Shown here piece after piece: positions 7,871-16,771 of a stretch of DNA of 38,022 bases. The stretch's first letter is position 1, and the number at the start of each line of letters is the position of its first letter. Made by a program: the position numbers and the translations under genes. The stretch comes from Atopobiaceae bacterium UBA5363 (lineage in GTDB: Bacteria; Actinomycetota; Coriobacteriia; Coriobacteriales; Atopobiaceae), in NCBI GenBank assembly GCA_002407925.1, contig DHPN01000027.1, positions 41,613 through 79,634 of the forward strand. The letters are read 5' to 3'. The notes under the pieces were generated by a model that was given only the letters and a program-made list of their open reading frames with translations, made no database searches and was not told the origin of the DNA.

Positions 7871-9262
7871 CTAGTCCGTCGTAGCAGTACTTGCGGAGCT
7901 ATCAGCATCGTCTGCCGAAGTCGAACTCGTAGCGGATTGACTAGATCCAGAGTCAATTGTAGCTGTAGATCCACCTTGCGAAGCATAGCTGACAGTAACG
8001 TCAGCTACTTTCCAGCTTATGCCATCCCGCGAGAGGTTAACCTCATAGCTTTGGGTTCCTCCCTCTGCAAGCGTCACACTAAGTAGCACCGTGCTGTCAT
8101 AGGTAGAGCGGTCAACGCCAGCCACGTCCACTGAAGTAACGCCTGTGGGCAGTGTTTTCTCTATTTGCTCCCGTGCCGTAGAGGAAAGCGAGCCAGCGAA
8201 AAGCGCGGATATGTCCTCTCCCGAAGATGCGTCGTTGAAAAGCTCCTCCGAGACGCTTTCAGCTGTAGGCCATCCATAGCCATGGTAATACAGCGCGACT
8301 GCAGCACCCGCAATGACCAAGAAAATGGCAAGTATTATGAGGAAGACCTTAAGTCCCGTGTGCTTGTGCTTGCGATGCACCTTTTTCTGTTTTTTATCCT
8401 CTGCAACGAGCTCATCCTCAGTGACAGAGAAAAAGCCTGTGTCCTCCGGTGAGGGAATGAACTCGCCTGACTTTCCCAGAGGATCAAGGGGATCGACTTC
8501 AGCCGCTGTTCCATAGCCTGCAGCGGCAAGCAAGGCATCAGTTTCGGAGGGATTGCCTGCCGTCTTCGCAGACAGGGCTTTGCGAGCAGCGTTGTAAGCG
8601 GCTTGCGCCTCAGGCGCAAGCCGATAGCTTCCATCCGCTGTGGCACGAGCGAAAGAATCCGCTGCTTCAGACATGCGGTTTGCTGCAACGTAGGCAAGGC
8701 CCATATCCGCATAGATCGCATTTTGGTTTTCTGACGGCGTAACAAAGTCTAAGGCGGTACGGTAGGCCTCTACGGCATCAGCAGCCCGCCCTAACTTCAT
8801 AAAGCAGTCGCCAAGCCTTGAAAGAGCATCTGTCGGGTTCGGATTACCCTCGTCGATGGCAGCGCTGCGAAAGGCCACGCCTGCATTGCGCGCGTCGCCA
8901 ACAGCCATGTATGCCTTGCCGAGAGCTAGCTGCGCCTTATAGGGGGTGGCATAGCTGGAGTCTTTGGCAACCATAGACAGCGAGGCAATGGCATCTTGCG
9001 GCTTTCCGGCAGCAAGCAGAGCACGACCACGATTGCAGGCAAGGGCCCCCAGGTGGCCATATCCAGCATCATGCAAGGCGTTTGCGTAAACGGCAGCAGC
9101 ATCGTCATAGCGACCGAGCTTCATGTAACAGTTGCCCAAAAGATGGTCTACTTGGCCAGAGACCTCACCAGGCTGCTTCGCCTGCACGAGCAAATTTGCT
9201 GCCTGCACGATATTGCCTTGGCGGTAGGCAGTCTTGCCCGCCTCAAATACTTGTTTGTTCAC
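7871..9262 (-). CDS. TPR-repeat protein with one membrane helix
   Basis: A 463-residue protein of unknown specific role. Residues 1-230 form about six tetratricopeptide-like helical repeats (for example LLGNCYMKLGRYDDAAAVY, LALGKAYMAVGDARNAGVA, LGDCFMKLGRAADAVEAY). A charged linker with a KKQKKVHRKHKH stretch precedes a single membrane helix at about 305-327. The C-terminal region outside the membrane is about 135 residues, with a small beta-rich part (TQSYEVNLSRDGISWKVADV) and a Ser/Thr/Asp tail. The topology predicted from the basic stretch is TPR inside, tail outside. The start codon is GTG with AAGGAG and AAGG upstream. Lying 57 bp before mreB on the same strand, it may be a scaffold connected with the elongasome, but this is inference. 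Confidence 0.7.
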   Translation of the reverse strand: MNKQVFEAGKTAYRQGNIVQAANLLVQAKQPGEVSGQVDHLLGNCYMKLGRYDDAAAVYANALHDAGYGHLGALACNRGRALLAAGKPQDAIASLSMVAKDSSYATPYKAQLALGKAYMAVGDARNAGVAFRSAAIDEGNPNPTDALSRLGDCFMKLGRAADAVEAYRTALDFVTPSENQNAIYADMGLAYVAANRMSEAADSFARATADGSYRLAPEAQAAYNAARKALSAKTAGNPSETDALLAAAGYGTAAEVDPLDPLGKSGEFIPSPEDTGFFSVTEDELVAEDKKQKKVHRKHKHTGLKVFLIILAIFLVIAGAAVALYYHGYGWPTAESVSEELFNDASSGEDISALFAGSLSSTAREQIEKTLPTGVTSVDVAGVDRSTYDSTVLLSVTLAEGGTQSYEVNLSRDGISWKVADVTVSYASQGGSTATIDSGSSQSATSSTSADDADSSASTATTD

Positions 9263-9309
9263 AGTACCTTGCTCCTTACTTCATCGCTGTCGCGACGCTT
9301 TTTCACTCT

Positions 9310-9679
9310 CTAGCGCTGACGATGCTCGATGCGCAATGACTCAATAATATCCCCCGCACGAAGTGAAGCAATGACACCCAGACCGGCAACGGTCTGACCG
9401 AACACCGTATAGCCGCTGTCTAGCTCGCGTTGTGGCCCAAGAAAAAAATAGAACTGGAAGCCTGCAGAATCCGGCTGTTGCGCGCGAGCCATAGCGATGA
9501 AACTTTAGACCATCATAAAAGCCTGAAGATGCCAGTTCGTAAAAGTTAGCCATATGAATCGGCGCACCCTGTCCATCAAGAGCAACACGCATCCGTCCCT
9601 TGTTGATTGAGAAGACAGCCAACTCGTCACCTTTTATCTGATATTGGGGAGTGTAAAGCGACTCAGAAAAGAACCCCAT
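9310..9679 (-). pseudogene. Cyclophilin-type peptidyl-prolyl isomerase, broken by internal deletion
   Basis: Two pieces of one cyclophilin lie in different frames. The first 63 codons (from ATG at 9679) give a normal N-terminal half ending GFYDGLKFHRY. Without any gap the other frame continues as MARAQQPDSAGFQFYFFLG and LDSGYTVFGQTVAGLGV to a stop at 9310. In intact family members about 40-50 residues separate these points, including the GFxIQGGDP active-site strand and the loop up to the (A)MAR segment. The junction near 9490-9500 therefore looks like an out-of-frame deletion that removes key catalytic residues. Translation from the original start would run 49 residues out of frame to a stop at 9341. 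Non-functional unless another copy exists elsewhere. Confidence 0.85.
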
Positions 9680-9835
9680 GGATATCTCTCTTTCTAACGA
9701 CGGACGAGGCAGCCAACTCTACTCACAAGACCTTCCTTGGCTCCCGTCCAAATCCTCATGAGTCTGTTCATGTGATTTTACCAGCGACTGTCGCCTTTCA
9801 CATATTCGGCAGACGCTTCCTGCTAAAAAGTACTC

Positions 9836-10840
9836 CTATGTCGCGGGTGCCTGTGGCTCCCACGACGCGTAGTTGTCATCAAACAGTTTTTGATAGCTAT
9901 TTTTGCCTGAGTCATCCTCCTCATTCTTAAGAGATTCGTAAATGTCACTTCTATGACCTGAAGGGTCATCGTATCCGGCGGCTAGCGTCCAAGCCTCTGT
10001 GAGTGCGTCTGACCAATTGCGCAGGTAGTTGCCAAGCGTCTTCATGTTCTGGACGCTGTCGGCATAGGTTCCCGTCGATACGTCCACGTCATCTATAGAT
10101 GAGATGAGATTCGAGAGCTCAATGGCAACAGATTGCTGGTTGTTGCTCGCAGTAACGCGATCCGACAGGGCTCCGGTCAGTGCGATTTCATCAAGCTTGT
10201 CCTTGCTGTCAGAGAGTTCGCCTTCAATGTCACCGAGCTGTGTGTATATATCTGTCAGCTTTTCATAGGTTTGCTGGTCGGCAGAAACCGCTGTGTCATC
10301 TTGAGTATCCGAGCCTTCGGAGTCTTGGCCCGTCAAGGTTGAAATCTCACCAGGATAGCCAGCCGTTGATGTGTCGGCGGGTTCGGTGGCCCTTGTTGAG
10401 AAGGCATTCGGATCCCACGGATGAGTTATGGCAAGTATGGTACCTCCCACAACCAAAAGGGAGGCCAGGGAGGCAAGCAGGATTACCCGCGCACGAGGCA
10501 TGTGATCATGCTTCGCCGTCTCATCATAGGGGTCCGGCCCTGAGGGGACCGCGCTTTCGATACGCGGCATCGCATGAGTTTGCTCGTGCTCTAAGGCCTC
10601 GTCAAGACTGTCATCGACGGCACCAGTCCCTTGGGTCTTCTGTGAAGCGACGGCTGCAGGGATGAGGGGCATCCCACAGCTTGGGCAGACGTCAGCCCCC
10701 TCTGGCACAAGAGCACCACAGCTTGGACACCATGTCGCATCAAGACGGGGCAGCTTGCGCGTAAGCCCAATATCTGCATGGCAGGCTGGGCAGCGCAAGG
10801 CGTCGTCAGGGATGTGCGTACCACAGTTCGGACAGATCAC
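9836..10840 (-). CDS. Double zinc-ribbon membrane protein of unknown function
   Basis: A 334-residue protein. Two CxxC...CxxC zinc ribbons open it (Cys3/6/17/20 and Cys38/41/52/55), followed by an acidic linker, one membrane helix at about 116-139 (ARVILLASLASLLVVGG) and an external region of about 190 residues that is mostly helical and probably coiled coil (QTYEKLTDIYTQLGDIEGELSDS). Zinc-ribbon plus membrane helix plus external domain is a common but poorly understood layout in Actinomycetota and Firmicutes. The start is GTG with GGAGG five bases before it. It stands alone between the broken cyclophilin and the P-type ATPase, all on the same strand. I cannot assign a function. Confidence 0.7.
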   Translation of the reverse strand: MICPNCGTHIPDDALRCPACHADIGLTRKLPRLDATWCPSCGALVPEGADVCPSCGMPLIPAAVASQKTQGTGAVDDSLDEALEHEQTHAMPRIESAVPSGPDPYDETAKHDHMPRARVILLASLASLLVVGGTILAITHPWDPNAFSTRATEPADTSTAGYPGEISTLTGQDSEGSDTQDDTAVSADQQTYEKLTDIYTQLGDIEGELSDSKDKLDEIALTGALSDRVTASNNQQSVAIELSNLISSIDDVDVSTGTYADSVQNMKTLGNYLRNWSDALTEAWTLAAGYDDPSGHRSDIYESLKNEEDDSGKNSYQKLFDDNYASWEPQAPAT

Positions 10841-11009
10841 CTAAACCTCCGGGAAAAACAAAACGTATGTAGCATGCCTCACAGTAGCTCACATTAGCTT
10901 GAAAACCTGACAACTATACATGGTTTTCTCATATGCCATAGTAATACCCGTACAGAGCTTGTCTTCGCGCGGAACCATTAAAGGGCAATCCTACAGCTAA
11001 CCTGAATTG

Positions 11010-13481
11010 TTAGCGCCGAAACCTACTGCGATCCCTGTTCTTTTTTGCGTAGAAGTGCTTCAGCCTAGAGACAGCCTTGCGGAGAAGGCCTGCTTGCAAC
11101 GCCGGACCACATGACCACTCATAGGCGCGCAAAAAGACATACACGGCCGCCGAGCCCACTATGGCACAGAAGATGTACCCCGCGCCCGCCAGGTCCGCAA
11201 CTTCGAAAAAATGGCCAAAGACGGTGCATCCGAGCACCATCAAGGCGACCATGCAAACAAGCAAACTCTGACGCAGACAGTTCAGTGGCTGAGAGATGCG
11301 CCACACAAGCGTAGTTCCAACGGCCGCTACAAGAAGCATACAGATCGTCGATACAAGCTCAAACGACCAGCTGAGACCCCGCCCAACCAAAATGGTAGCC
11401 AATAGTGCTCCCGTAATTGCCAACGATGCCGGAAGCGATCTTGATAAGACGTGCTCCAAAAACGAGCCTTCGATGCGATCACCATTAGGCTCGAGGGCCA
11501 AAACAAAAGATGGGATGCCAACCATCACACCGGATAAGAGGGAAGCCTGTATCGGTATAAACGGATAGGGCGGCAAGAGAACGCAGATCAGCGCCATCAC
11601 GGCCGCGTAAACCGTTTTCACAAGAAAGAGGGAGGCTGATCGCTGGAGGTTATTTATAGACCGCCGACCTTCTGCCACAACCTTTGGCAGATGGGCAAAG
11701 TCATTATCAGCGAGAACGATCTCCGCTATGTTTCGCGTGGCAGCGGAGCCAGATGCCATGGCTATAGAGCAATCTGCCTCGCGCAAAGCCAAAATGTCGT
11801 TTACCCCGTCACCTGTCATGGCGACAGTATGCCCCTCATTTTTGAGAGCGCGAAGCAAGTCGCGTTTACCCTCAGGCGTCACCCGACCGAAGATCCTGTA
11901 GCTGCGAACAGCGTCTTGCATCTCAGCTTCATTTTTGAACATAGACGCATCAACGGAGCGCTCTGCATTCGGCACGCCGACTTTTTGCGCAATCGCAGAA
12001 ACTGTACGAGGATCGTCACCAGAGATAACACGCAGCTCAACGCCTTGCTGCTTGAAATATTCGAGTGTTTGCGCCGCAGTCGGGCGGATTTGGTCACGAA
12101 TTGCAATGAAGCCTAGTTGGCGAGCAGGGCCACGAATGCCATAGTTGTCATCGAAACCGTCCACTTCCGCAACGACGAGCATGCGCTTTGACTCGTCAAA
12201 CGAGCGAAGCGATTTTTGCACCTGTGAAATGCCATCCTTAAGCACGCACTGAGGCGCACCCATCACAAAGGCGCGGCCGTCTGCCGCAATGCAGCCCGAG
12301 TATTTCCGCCGCGAGGAAAATGGGATTGCACGAGCGGCTTCCACTGCTCGGGCGCCCTTGGCCTTGACCCACGACTCGACAGCGCGAGCTGTCTCGTTTG
12401 CGTCGGTAGCATTAGCTGCCACAATCGAGGCTGCAACTGTTATAACCTCATCTTCATCGTGGCCTTCAACCCCACAAGCCTCCTTGACTTCCATGCGACC
12501 AGTTGTGATCGTGCCCGTCTTGTCTAGGCAAAGGGTGTCTACGCGGGCGAGAGTCTCAATGCAGTATGACTGCTGCACCAACACGCTGTTTCTGGCGAGC
12601 CGTGTCGTGGCTATGGCCAGCACCGTTGAGGTAAGCAGCACCAGCCCCTGCGGTATCATGGCAATGACTGCAGAGACCGTCGTAAGGATCGCCTGATTGA
12701 GCGTCGTGCTATCCTGCAAATACGTACGCAGGAAAAGAAAGGCGCCCAGCGGGATAAGAGCATAGGTGCCGATGCGCACGATCATATCCGTCGTGTCTTT
12801 GATCTCTGAGTGCACAGCCTTCACATACTTTGCCTCAGCGCTGATGCGTGCCACATAGCCTTGCTTGCCGATGCGCTCGACACGGCAAGCCAAAGCGCCT
12901 GAGTCAACGAAGGAGCCAGAAAGGACATGGTCCCCCGGCTTTTTTTCTATAGGGTTGGCCTCTCCGGTAAGGAGGCTTTCATTGAGTGCTGCTTCACCTT
13001 CAATAACGACGGCATCGGCAGGAACCTGATCTCCATGGGAAATAAGCACAACATCATCTAGGACGACCTTCTCGACGGGGATTGATGTCTCATGGCCGTC
13101 CCGGCGGACACGCACGCTGGCGGCTGTGAGTACATGAAGCCTATCGACCATGCGCTTTGATCGTATTTCCTGAAATACGCTGATAAGAAGGTTCGCGACC
13201 ACGATCACAAGAAAAAGGAGGTTACGAAACTGACCCGTAAAAAGCACAAGCGCTGCCATGACGAGGTTGACGCCATTAAAAAGGGTAAACGTGTGCTCAG
13301 CCACTATTTGGCCGATGGTTTTGGTCTTAACCTCAGTGTCATTATTGACAAGACCATGCGCAACGCGCTCAGCGACCTCTGCTGACGTGAGGCCATAGCT
13401 GCGATCTTTTTTGCTTGAACCGTGCGCCGCTCTCGCCTCTTCCATAAACACGTCACCATTGCATGCCATGCTTGTACCCAT
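11010..13481 (-). CDS. Cation-transporting P-type ATPase, CtpE-like
   Basis: About 823 residues. The order is that of a P2-like ATPase: N-terminal membrane pair, actuator domain with LNESLLTGEANPIEKKPGD, membrane helix 4 with MIPQGLVLLTS, phosphorylation motif DKTGTIT (Asp near residue 320), nucleotide-binding domain, hinge MTGDGVNDILALREADC, then several C-terminal membrane helices. The LTGEA form and GLVLLTS resemble the mycobacterial CtpE group linked to calcium uptake, so a cation importer or exporter is likely but the ion is not certain. Helix 4 has Gln where Pro-Glu-Gly is common. The open frame extends to a GTG at 13505. I prefer the ATG at 13481, which has AGGA five bases upstream. 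The ATPase gene diverges from tRNA-Arg. Confidence 0.88.
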   Translation of the reverse strand: MGTSMACNGDVFMEEARAAHGSSKKDRSYGLTSAEVAERVAHGLVNNDTEVKTKTIGQIVAEHTFTLFNGVNLVMAALVLFTGQFRNLLFLVIVVANLLISVFQEIRSKRMVDRLHVLTAASVRVRRDGHETSIPVEKVVLDDVVLISHGDQVPADAVVIEGEAALNESLLTGEANPIEKKPGDHVLSGSFVDSGALACRVERIGKQGYVARISAEAKYVKAVHSEIKDTTDMIVRIGTYALIPLGAFLFLRTYLQDSTTLNQAILTTVSAVIAMIPQGLVLLTSTVLAIATTRLARNSVLVQQSYCIETLARVDTLCLDKTGTITTGRMEVKEACGVEGHDEDEVITVAASIVAANATDANETARAVESWVKAKGARAVEAARAIPFSSRRKYSGCIAADGRAFVMGAPQCVLKDGISQVQKSLRSFDESKRMLVVAEVDGFDDNYGIRGPARQLGFIAIRDQIRPTAAQTLEYFKQQGVELRVISGDDPRTVSAIAQKVGVPNAERSVDASMFKNEAEMQDAVRSYRIFGRVTPEGKRDLLRALKNEGHTVAMTGDGVNDILALREADCSIAMASGSAATRNIAEIVLADNDFAHLPKVVAEGRRSINNLQRSASLFLVKTVYAAVMALICVLLPPYPFIPIQASLLSGVMVGIPSFVLALEPNGDRIEGSFLEHVLSRSLPASLAITGALLATILVGRGLSWSFELVSTICMLLVAAVGTTLVWRISQPLNCLRQSLLVCMVALMVLGCTVFGHFFEVADLAGAGYIFCAIVGSAAVYVFLRAYEWSCGPALQAGLLRKAVSRLKHFYAKKNRDRSRFRR

Positions 13482-13512
13482 ACTCATCCTGTTTTTCGTT
13501 GCCACTTTTCAC

Positions 13513-13518
13513 TATAAT
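13513..13518 (+). promoter_or_regulatory. Probable -10 element of the tRNA-Arg gene
   Basis: TATAAT lies 11 bases before the first base of the tRNA, the spacing expected for a tRNA promoter with a very short leader. No good -35 hexamer is visible 16-18 bp upstream (a T-rich stretch lies there). The element falls immediately upstream of the longest possible ATPase frame, another reason to prefer the shorter ATPase start. Confidence 0.55.
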
Positions 13519-13529
13519 GCCAGACACAC

Positions 13530-13606
13530 GCCCTCTTAGCTCAGTGGATTAGAGCGTTCGCCTCCGGAGCGAAAGGTCGAGGGTTCGAACCCCTCAGAGG
13601 GCACCA
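13530..13606 (+). tRNA. tRNA-Arg, anticodon CCG
   Basis: A complete cloverleaf can be drawn: acceptor stem GCCCTCT with AGAGGGC, D arm GCTC/GAGC, anticodon stem TTCGC/GCGAA around the seven-base loop CTCCGGA (anticodon CCG at 13564-13566), variable loop AGGTC, and T arm GAGGG/CCCTC enclosing TTCGAAC. The discriminator is A and CCA is encoded. The anticodon reads CGG (arginine). The gene sits in the gap between the divergent ATPase and the aromatic cluster and is not part of a tRNA array in this window. Confidence 0.96.
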
Positions 13607-13617
13607 GGTAAGCAAGG

Positions 13618-13656
13618 GCTTGGCCTCTGCATACTGAAAACCAAGTCTACTTTTTA
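13618..13656 (+). terminator. Possible weak terminator after tRNA-Arg
   Basis: GCTTGG pairs with CCAAGT (one wobble) across a loop of about 17 bases, and ACTTTTT follows. The stem is short and the loop long, so this is only a candidate. It would separate the tRNA transcript from the aroF promoter downstream. Confidence 0.3.
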
Positions 13657-13698
13657 GTTTTAACCCTCCGCAGCAGCATAAAAAAGAACTTCATACCT

Positions 13699-13707
13699 GC
13701 TAGTATG
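13699..13707 (+). promoter_or_regulatory. Possible extended -10 promoter of the aromatic cluster
   Basis: TGCTAGTAT is an extended -10 element (TGn before TAGTAT). No good -35 is visible, which is tolerated in extended -10 promoters. A start near 13714 would leave a leader of under 30 nt before aroF, too short for an attenuator or T-box downstream of it. Confidence 0.4.
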
Positions 13708-13740
13708 GTTGCACGCTAGTTACGCCGCGGAAGGATTTGT

Positions 13741-14760
13741 ATGATCGCCATCGTCAAGGAAAGTGCCACACCCGAGCAATTGAACCATTTTGTTAAGTGG
13801 ATAGAGAGCCGCGGATACAAGACCAACGTATCCAAAGGCGAAAACGAGACCATTGTCGGGATCATCGGCGATACGACGCGCATAGACCCCTTTTTGCTTG
13901 AAAGCATGGATATCATAGAGCGCGTTCAACGCGTCTCTGAGCCATTTAAGAAAGCCAATAGGAAGTTCCATCCGGAAGACACGGTCGTCGACTGCGGGCA
14001 CGGAGTCAAAATTGGTGGCGGGAATTTTCAAGTCATGGCCGGCCCATGCTCCGTAGAGGGCAAGAATCTCTTCGAGATCGCCCGCGCGGTAAAAGACGCA
14101 GGCGCAACGATGCTGCGCGGAGGGGCTTACAAGCCGCGCACGAGCCCCTATTCCTACCAGGGCATGGGCGAGGAAGGACTCGATCTGCTGCTCGAGGCAT
14201 CTGCTGATCTTGACATGCCTATTGTCACCGAGGTCATGGACCCTCGCGACGTCCAGCTGTTCGTCGACAAGAAAATCGACGTGATGCAGATCGGCGCGCG
14301 CAACTCACAGAATTTTCCCCTTCTGAAGGAGGTTGGCAAGACAAAGACGCCCATCCTGCTAAAGCGCGGCATCGCTGGTACCATCGACGAGCTGTTGATG
14401 GCTGCGGAGTACATCATGAGCGAGGGTAACGAAAACGTCATCTTGTGCGAGCGCGGCATACGTACCTTCGAGACGCGCACGCGCAACACTTTTGACATCA
14501 ATGCGATTCCCGTCTTGCACCACCTCACCCATCTGCCGGTCGTTGGCGACCCGAGCCATGCCACCGGCTATACTCGCTACGTGCGCCAGGTTGCTTACGC
14601 GGCTACGGCAGCCGGAGCTGACGGATTGGAGATCGAGGTGCACAACCATCCTACGCAAGCATGGTCAGACGGCGCCCAGGCGCTAACCCCCGAGATGTTC
14701 GCCGAGGCCATGAAGCGGATCGCGTTAATAAGAGAAGCTATTACGACGGAGGTTGACTGA
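13741..14760 (+). CDS. aroF: 3-deoxy-7-phosphoheptulonate synthase (DAHP synthase, AroF/Thermotoga type)
   Basis: A 339-residue class I-beta DAHP synthase that condenses PEP with erythrose-4-phosphate, the entry step of the shikimate pathway. Residues 1-70 form the ferredoxin-like N-terminal domain (MIAIVKESATPEQLNHF), which in this subtype is an allosteric domain for aromatic end products. The barrel then carries AGPCSVE, MLRGGAYKPRTSPYSYQG, the LKRG strand, the ERGIRT block and VGDPSHATG, which supply PEP- and metal-binding residues. GGAAGGA precedes the ATG. It is the first gene of the cluster, consistent with feedback control at the first step. tyrA follows almost without a gap. Confidence 0.95.
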   Translation: MIAIVKESATPEQLNHFVKWIESRGYKTNVSKGENETIVGIIGDTTRIDPFLLESMDIIERVQRVSEPFKKANRKFHPEDTVVDCGHGVKIGGGNFQVMAGPCSVEGKNLFEIARAVKDAGATMLRGGAYKPRTSPYSYQGMGEEGLDLLLEASADLDMPIVTEVMDPRDVQLFVDKKIDVMQIGARNSQNFPLLKEVGKTKTPILLKRGIAGTIDELLMAAEYIMSEGNENVILCERGIRTFETRTRNTFDINAIPVLHHLTHLPVVGDPSHATGYTRYVRQVAYAATAAGADGLEIEVHNHPTQAWSDGAQALTPEMFAEAMKRIALIREAITTEVD

Positions 14761-14763
14761 GCT

Positions 14764-15685
14764 GATGGACAAGGACAAGCTTTCATCGCCTGCCCCCACT
14801 TTTGTTCCTGGTCGTATTGGCGTCGTGGGGCTAGGGCTCATGGGCGGGTCTTTCGCGAAGGCTGAGCATGTCGGGGGCCATGAGGTCTACGCATGGAACC
14901 GAACACGTTCCACGCTTGAGATGGCAATGATTGAAACTGTTGATGGCGAGCTTGACGATGCTGCCATAGGCTCATGCGAGCTATTGATACTTGCCGGGTA
15001 TCCTCAGTCTTCTATGGATTGGCTCAATGAGAAGGCCCCCCTCATCTCCGCCGATGCCATCGTGATCGATACGAATGGCATCAAGCGCGCCGTCTGCAAG
15101 CGTTGCTTTGCAATAGCTGATGCAAGGCCTTTCACGTTCATTGGCTGCCATCCCATGGCTGGCACGCAATACTCTGGCTTCGCCCATGCGCGCGCAAACA
15201 TGTTTCACGGAGCCCCTATGGTCGTCGTGCCGCCGGCGCATATGGATGACATTGCCCGCGCGAACGTGCTCTTGCGCCTCAAAGAGCTGCTATCGCCTTG
15301 CGGTTTTGGCTCTTGGACCCTAACAAGCGCCGAAGAGCACGACCGCATGATCGCCTACACCTCCCAGCTTGCTCACGTTGTCTCGAATGCGTACGTAAAA
15401 AGTCCGCAGGCATTGAGGCATAAGGGCTTCTCGGCGGGCTCCTACAAAGACCTCACTCGCGTGGCCCGTCTGAATGCTTCAATGTGGACGGAACTTTTTT
15501 TGGACAACGCTGACAACCTATCTGAGGAGCTTGGGCTCATCATCGGTCATCTGAAAGAATACAAGGAGGCCATCGATGCATGTGACGCTGCACGCCTCCA
15601 TGATCTTCTAGCCGAGGGTGATCGTCTCAAGAAAGAGGCGGAGGCCCAAACGCCTGTTTCCGAAGAGAGGAATCCCGGTAAATGA
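14764..15685 (+). CDS. tyrA: Prephenate dehydrogenase
   Basis: About 306 residues. The NAD(P)-binding Rossmann motif GVVGLGLMGGSFA lies close to the N-terminus, followed by ILAGYP, the VIDTNGIKRAV region, and the catalytic block GCHPMAGTQYSGF. The helical dimerisation domain follows. The enzyme oxidatively decarboxylates prephenate to 4-hydroxyphenylpyruvate, the precursor of tyrosine. No C-terminal ACT domain is present and the tail is a short charged stretch. A TTG frame at 14753 starts directly on the GGAGG sequence, so the ATG at 14764, 11 bases beyond it, is the better start. Its stop overlaps the aroB start by four bases (ATGA), indicating translational coupling. Confidence 0.92.
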
Positions 15686-16770
15686 AGGACATCCATGTAA
15701 AGGTGGCATCCGGCGAGTATGACGTCAAGGTCGGAGCTGGCCTGCTCGATGACATCGGCAGCGTCGCAAGAGCGTCTGTAGGCGGCAGGCAGGCATTTCT
15801 TGTCAGCGACTCCCATGTTATGCCTCTATACGGCCGTCGCGCACAGGCATCTCTCGAACAGGCTGAATATGTAGTCAGCACCGTCACGGTCGAAGCTGGA
15901 GAAGCGCACAAGTCAATGAAGTCGCTCACGGGCTTGCTTGAGCAGATGGCCTCCTCTGGCCTCACGCGCGACGATGTCGTTGTGGCACTCGGCGGCGGCA
16001 TGATCGGAGATTTGGCAGGTTTTGCTGCAGCTGTTTACATGCGAGGATGCGCAGTCATACAGATTCCGACCTCGCTTCTTGCCATGGTTGACTCATCAGT
16101 GGGTGGCAAAACGGCAGTGGATCTCGACGCTGGAAAAAATCTTGCCGGGGCCTTTTGGCAACCAGCTGCAGTGGTTGCCGACACAGCGTGCCTGCGCACT
16201 GTCTCTGCGAACCTGCTTGAGGACAGCTGCGGGGAGATTATCAAATATGGCGTCATGAGAGACCCTGAGCTCTTTTCATCGCTGGAGCGGCAGCCGTTTG
16301 GGATCTCAGACCCCCATCGCGTCGAAGCTGTCGTCAGCCGCTGCATCAAGCTCAAACGAGACGTCGTAGCCGCTGACGAACGGGAATCCGGCATTCGCGA
16401 GCAGCTCAACCTCGGGCACACAATCGGGCACGCAATCGAAGCGGAAAAAAACTACGCGTGGGGCCATGGTTCCTGCGTCGCCGCCGGCCTCGTTTGTATG
16501 GCATGGGCAGACGCAGCGCTCGGCATATGCGAGCCTGAGACGGCCCAGCGTATTGAGACAGTGGTAGCTGCTCATGGGCTCCCCACCGACACATCCATTC
16601 CGATCAATCGCCTCTATGGCCGGTCCCTTTCCGACAAGAAACGCCATGGGAGCGAGATGCGCCTGGTGGAGATACATGCAATCGGTGACGTGCATGTCAA
16701 GCAAGTGCCACTGGAGAGTTGGCGTCGTATTCTTAAATTGGGCTGCAACCGCAGCAAACCAGGAAAATAG
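15682..16770 (+). CDS. aroB: 3-dehydroquinate synthase
   Basis: A 362-residue NAD- and metal-dependent enzyme that converts DAHP to 3-dehydroquinate. Family motifs are intact: VVALGGGMIGDLAGF for NAD binding, QIPTSLLAMVDSSVGGKTAVD, the ECGEIIKYG-equivalent DSCGEIIKYG, and the metal-binding LNLGHTIGHAIE with a later WGHGSCVAAG. The length is that of ordinary monofunctional AroB. It overlaps tyrA by four bases and ends 1 bp before the aroA start codon, deep inside the aromatic operon. Confidence 0.96.
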   Translation: MKDIHVKVASGEYDVKVGAGLLDDIGSVARASVGGRQAFLVSDSHVMPLYGRRAQASLEQAEYVVSTVTVEAGEAHKSMKSLTGLLEQMASSGLTRDDVVVALGGGMIGDLAGFAAAVYMRGCAVIQIPTSLLAMVDSSVGGKTAVDLDAGKNLAGAFWQPAAVVADTACLRTVSANLLEDSCGEIIKYGVMRDPELFSSLERQPFGISDPHRVEAVVSRCIKLKRDVVAADERESGIREQLNLGHTIGHAIEAEKNYAWGHGSCVAAGLVCMAWADAALGICEPETAQRIETVVAAHGLPTDTSIPINRLYGRSLSDKKRHGSEMRLVEIHAIGDVHVKQVPLESWRRILKLGCNRSKPGK

Positions 16771-16771
16771 C

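Noticed and set aside
13607..13740. Search for a T-box or aromatic amino acid leader peptide before aroF
   Set aside because: The gap is only about 130 bp, contains no specifier-loop or T-box sequence and no short frame rich in Phe, Tyr or Trp codons. The N-terminal domain of AroF gives a simpler route to feedback control.
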